Source: Planctomycetota bacterium
Lineage (GTDB): Bacteria; Planctomycetota; UBA1135; GCA-002686595
Length of the DNA: 47,720 nucleotides
Direction of reading: 5' to 3'
NCBI GenBank assembly: GCA_014237855.1
Contig: JABACD010000013.1
Coordinates: forward strand, 104,029-151,748
The position numbers were made by a program, and so were the translations under genes. Shown here one piece after another: positions 45,301-47,720 of this stretch. The notes beneath the pieces were generated by a model. It saw only the letters and a list, made by a program, of their open reading frames with translations. It was not told the DNA's origin and searched no databases. The stretch's first letter is position 1, and every line of letters starts with the position of its first letter.

Positions 45301-47398
45301 GGCACCATTTGGGCCAGAGCCCGAAGTCGAGGCTGCCAGCGCCCCGACGATTTTTGGTTCCTTCGACGCAGGCAAGATCTCAAAGGTCTTGAAGGAGATG
45401 TACTTCGAGGGAGACGTTGTTTACTCCATTGCGAACAAGCGCGTTGCTTCCATGGAGGCCCTCTATGTGGACCTGGTTGATGGCCATGGCTGGATCCAGG
45501 ATTGCGAGCTATCTATCGAAACAAAGATCGGGCGAATCGAGACGGATCTGATCATTCGAGCGGACTGGTTGCGGCACTCTGCCGACGGCAGCCTGAGCGC
45601 AGACTTTGCAGAAGTCACAGCCTGTAATTTTGCAGACCCCCACTACTTCATCCGAACCAAGAACCTGCGGCTGAAGCCCCTGAAGGGCGAGTCCTCGGTC
45701 TGGGATGTAACGCTCAAGGACAACGGTCTGATCTTCGACAGCGGGCTCAGAATTCCACTGCCAAAGGTTCACTACAAGAGTGACAGCAAGGGGCGCCCGA
45801 CCTTTAGCGGCCTGGGGTTTGGAGACTCGGCCCGCTACGGAAACTTTGTCGAGGCCTCGCTCGACGTTGAGGTTGGCGAGACCGCAAGTGAGAAGGTTGC
45901 GTCGGTGTTAGGGGTCGAGCCAGATGAGATCGACGGCAGCTACCGCATCAAGGCTTCCTACTACAACGCTCGCGGGTTGCTTCTTGACCAGAGCTTCAAG
46001 GTCACAGCTGCGGACAAGTTCTGGATGAACATGTATCTCGACGGCCTCTATGACCATGGCGAAGACCGCGGAATGATGAGGTACAAGGAGGACAAGGGGG
46101 GGGAGTTGCGCTGGATCTTCAACACCCAGTCGCGATACCTGCTTACTGGAGAGGAGTGGGTCGACTTTGTCTTGTCAACCCAGAGTGATCCTGGCGTGCA
46201 GGCGGAGTTCACCGAGAAGCAGTTCGTCAGATACGAGAGACGAGACACCTATGTGCGCTGGCGCAAGGCCCAGGATCAAAACTACTACAGCGCCAACGTG
46301 CGCTATCGTGCCAACGGGTTTCGTAACGACTACGAGCGGTTGCCAGACCTTGGAGCTGTGCGTGGGCTCACACCGTTTGCTGAGCTATGGGGCCAGCCCC
46401 TGCTCTACGGTGCCAGCGCTGATGCCGTCTACCTGCGCAGGCTCGAGGGTTCGAGCGATCTGATCTCACCGTTCGATCCAGTGTTCAACGATGGGCTGGG
46501 CGATCGAGATGTTCTTCGAGGGGACACACGCCATCGCATAGAGACCCCTTTCGAGCTTGGTATCGCGGGTGCTCGTCTGTCGCCATTCGCCTCCTTCGCC
46601 GGTACGGCCTGGAGCGAGGGAGTTGATCCATCTACGGCTCCCACACGCGCCGCCGTGATCGCCGGCGCAGAGGTTCAGTCGAGTTTCTTCAAGACCTGGA
46701 GCCACGGGGTTGTCAACTCGATCACGCCGTTCGCTGGATACCGCGGAGACCTGATCGACATCCAGGAGGATGGCGAGCCAGTACGGATGGACGCAATCGA
46801 CGACCCCCTGACAGGCAAGTTCTTTGATCTGGGCGTGCGGGCTCGCTGGCGTGTCCCCGGTGGTCGGCGATATCTCGACACTTCGATCCGCGCTGTGCAC
46901 GCCGAGGATGTGCCCGAAGGAGAAGAAGAGGGGTGGCTTCCTGTACAGGCGCTGGGCGAGCTACTTGCCATGGCGGGAGGAATTCCCTTCGCGATCACCC
47001 ACGAGGGCCATTACGACCTGGACGAAGGCAACACACCCCTCACCTTCACGAGTCTCAGCGTCTTGCCTCACCCACAGCTCGGAGTGGAGGTGGCTTATAA
47101 CCGTGGGTTGGATCAGAACAGGGATGAGCTGTACGACGCCGTAAGCCTGGGCGCTCGCTGGGATGCGACCCCAAAGTGGCATGTGGAAGGGCGCCAGACG
47201 ATCTCCCGCAAGGACAACGCGAGCCTCTCGAATGACTTCGTCTTACGTCGAATCGGCCACGACTTCGTCTTCGAGCTCAGCTACGGATATCGTTCCGGTG
47301 AGGGGGGCAGTTCACTGACGTTCAAGTATCGACCCCTGCTTGGCTGGCGCTCACCCAACTTCGGATCGATGCAGACACTCCAGAACACCCGGCTCTAA
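42332..47398 (+). CDS. Giant LptC/LptA-like plus LptD-like fusion, LPS-transport type
   Basis: A 1688-residue protein. Residues 4-21 (VLIFILLFGGGLALLVYL) form one hydrophobic span with no cleavage site. An acidic linker follows. Residues about 95-240 resemble LptC: FYDVVGITVNLYN, TLVSEKGVVKI, SFYSDALVRVEGEGLFATGEGLIAE. The middle part (250-1010) contains many OstA-like beta segments. Residues 1015-1160 resemble the LptD N-domain, with ALYVDLVDGHGWIQDCEL, EVTACNFADPHYFI and IPLPKVHY. The rest (1165-1688) has barrel-like strands, including NDYERLPDLGA. Cysteines are only at 631, 1058 and 1098, so the LptD disulfide pair in the barrel is missing. It follows kdsD and kdsC, the usual place of lptC. 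G9 at 42365-42373 lies in the anchor codons. Confidence 0.78.
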   Translation: MRRVLIFILLFGGGLALLVYLSKEKKQESKDRLDAEQGQIVRDGREDEEPFVELPDRSNSTISGPGQPSETQSAEDDGSVVSAAVARGELSGRLREDNDRKNLLYDFHFDDAQPRGDGFYDVVGITVNLYNPETDQKRTTLVSEKGVVKIERDGQKLTVGESERVQLVNAVVTLHEGSPMAPIDLYLPVAEADLGDNSFYSDALVRVEGEGLFATGEGLIAEETQQRLVLDRNGYMRFSSEGTDEIELFASPLSTIEFRRTEIDSRLEKVEVHLPKGGRLITRDEEHLLAEGDDITLNGSVFEQQGSEAESGHRAFHPEYARLVGNVEFSRDRDRVSGGVAQLRFDATGALQRLEMSEKPVATGVLDLEGATADGREPTEVRISGLGPMTLDYKDDSPLAQFELPGPAEIAAPGAGVVLNASAGMEGNFWGRGLAYILLRGEVDGSFREMSFSGSEVELRGSKSEDEDRRLFLETQRPSHLEGSDDRGNPVDLRTEKGLQAKLDNGKPFIVLGQDVTLELIDQGLWTVSLAEVRNLDIEQGTFTAGGGVVYSGPAGSGTAVRAVGHSREHLEFFGAGETPATYDVAPRKGDAFEVGLLRAQHIDLDRRRARAETRVELRFKGGEFDEEIDCEWFELRPMAEEVEGVPTPFEFEARDISRALLRDADSETRVSAQRILGSGALLENQDGKSIIQVEGFKASGKVDVDYKGKLGVFRASGDSITWSTTGGTRLEASPGERVEARGRFQEGGLPYVLTATWIEYVGDEIQALFPEITLDRPAALPQLLVGRSSTELHSGEAEWMTADESGLLLSGNAHFRGENAEGEKLDLYATSMHVQRNEEGDERSQGVQELVAWDGFELVVGDDLLGRGEILQVGYQMLRLEGRPARFDVHGFVWESDNIEYDVPNVLVTTDQGRLYGAPGSTWEDWTATYESLQPFDGADATMMVMRNPVLRRGDREIRAAWSTFWLDRQEWLSKTEEWLSDAPSEDEMAPFGPEPEVEAASAPTIFGSFDAGKISKVLKEMYFEGDVVYSIANKRVASMEALYVDLVDGHGWIQDCELSIETKIGRIETDLIIRADWLRHSADGSLSADFAEVTACNFADPHYFIRTKNLRLKPLKGESSVWDVTLKDNGLIFDSGLRIPLPKVHYKSDSKGRPTFSGLGFGDSARYGNFVEASLDVEVGETASEKVASVLGVEPDEIDGSYRIKASYYNARGLLLDQSFKVTAADKFWMNMYLDGLYDHGEDRGMMRYKEDKGGELRWIFNTQSRYLLTGEEWVDFVLSTQSDPGVQAEFTEKQFVRYERRDTYVRWRKAQDQNYYSANVRYRANGFRNDYERLPDLGAVRGLTPFAELWGQPLLYGASADAVYLRRLEGSSDLISPFDPVFNDGLGDRDVLRGDTRHRIETPFELGIAGARLSPFASFAGTAWSEGVDPSTAPTRAAVIAGAEVQSSFFKTWSHGVVNSITPFAGYRGDLIDIQEDGEPVRMDAIDDPLTGKFFDLGVRARWRVPGGRRYLDTSIRAVHAEDVPEGEEEGWLPVQALGELLAMAGGIPFAITHEGHYDLDEGNTPLTFTSLSVLPHPQLGVEVAYNRGLDQNRDELYDAVSLGARWDATPKWHVEGRQTISRKDNASLSNDFVLRRIGHDFVFELSYGYRSGEGGSSLTFKYRPLLGWRSPNFGSMQTLQNTRL

Positions 47399-47574
47399 CC
47401 CGCTTGGACGGTGCCCTTGGTCGGTTCGAAGCTCAAGTGGATTGTAAAAACGGAGCACTCTTACCTTCCCTGAAGGAATTCCTGATACCCCTGGGGTTGC
47501 CGTGACACAAGCATTAGATAAGAGGTCATGGCGCTGCTGTGGGCCTGCTCGCCCTCACCTTGTTGCCTTCTGCC

Positions 47575-47580
47575 TATAAC
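47575..47580 (+). promoter_or_regulatory. Possible -10 element for the secreted protein gene
   Basis: TATAAC matches five of six bases of a -10 box 29 bp before ATG 47609. No clear -35 element lies 16-18 bp upstream, so the call is weak. Confidence 0.25.
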
Positions 47581-47608
47581 TTCTCACGATCAGTCCATGG
47601 AGGACCCA

Positions 47609-47720
47609 ATGCTGCTTTCTCGCCTCACCCTGCTCGCTATTCCAGTCTCGTTTCTCGCCAGCCTGGCGGCTGCCCAAGTTCAGACAGGTACCATGCAACC
47701 CATCACCAGCCCGGTGAAGG
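47609..47720 (+). CDS. N-terminus of a secreted protein (cut by the window end)
   Basis: An open frame starting at ATG 47609 and running off the end after 37 codons. It has a good ribosome-binding site, GGAGG at 47599-47603 with 5-nt spacing. The translation begins MLLSRLTLLAIPVSFLASLA and reaches AAAQVQTG, a signal peptide with a likely cleavage site after AAA or AAQ. The product is exported, but its identity is unknown. Confidence 0.7.
   Translation, partial: MLLSRLTLLAIPVSFLASLAAAQVQTGTMQPITSPVK

Noticed and set aside
47497..47520. TTGCCG followed by TTAGATA as a promoter
   Set aside because: The spacing is only 11-12 bp, too short for a sigma-70 promoter.

Overview
The window is high-GC bacterial chromosome from a Gram-negative (diderm) organism, shown by Kdo genes and an outer-membrane LPS-assembly-type protein. 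It carries the replication-initiation locus. The primary-type sigma factor, the large extracellular-polysaccharide cluster with exosortase-A-type genes and the overall gene mix are most reminiscent of Planctomycetes. That placement is inference from remembered protein families, not from a search. I saw no rRNA, tRNA, CRISPR array or insertion sequence.

Layout. (1) 58-5415, plus strand: an acyl carrier protein, an AMP-forming ligase and a PLP decarboxylase of the exosortase-A-associated trio, then a double-GNAT acetyltransferase and a glycosyltransferase. (2) 5427-14022, minus strand: an operon-like run read from 14022 down to 5427 with two glycosyltransferases, a zinc-binding C-methyltransferase-type enzyme, a sugar aminotransferase, three extended SDR sugar epimerases/dehydratases and a further glycosyltransferase. 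(3) 14387-18619, plus strand: a polysaccharide deacetylase, a YkgJ-like cysteine-rich protein, a ParB-like/methyltransferase fusion and an RmlC-like epimerase. Together these look like the end of a surface-glycan locus that makes and transfers amino/branched deoxysugars; the exosortase, flippase and polymerase are not in view.

(4) 19123-27185, plus strand: housekeeping genes for a sigma factor, HemW, a DUF502 membrane protein, PyrF, a divergent BshC homologue, a ParA ATPase and a cysteine desulfurase. (5) 27186-33885: dnaA, a ~600-bp gene-free putative oriC, dnaN, a DciA-like DUF721 gene and gyrB. RecF is absent and DciA sits in its usual place. A stand-alone type II/IV secretion ATPase N-domain protein follows. 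(6) 40718-34802, minus strand: an M50 protease, scpA, thioredoxin, fmt, rsmB, a small membrane protein and an SDR, mostly overlapping or tightly packed. (7) 40768-47398, plus strand: kdsD, kdsC and a 1688-residue protein that appears to combine LptC-, LptA/OstA- and LptD-like parts in one chain. A secreted protein starts at 47609 and runs off the end.

The most interesting points are the giant Lpt-like fusion beside the Kdo genes, a sugar SDR whose catalytic tyrosine position is tryptophan, a sigma factor with no ATG/GTG/TTG start but a well-placed Shine-Dalgarno before ATT, the exosortase-A trio feeding a glycan locus, and an orphan BshC with altered core motifs.
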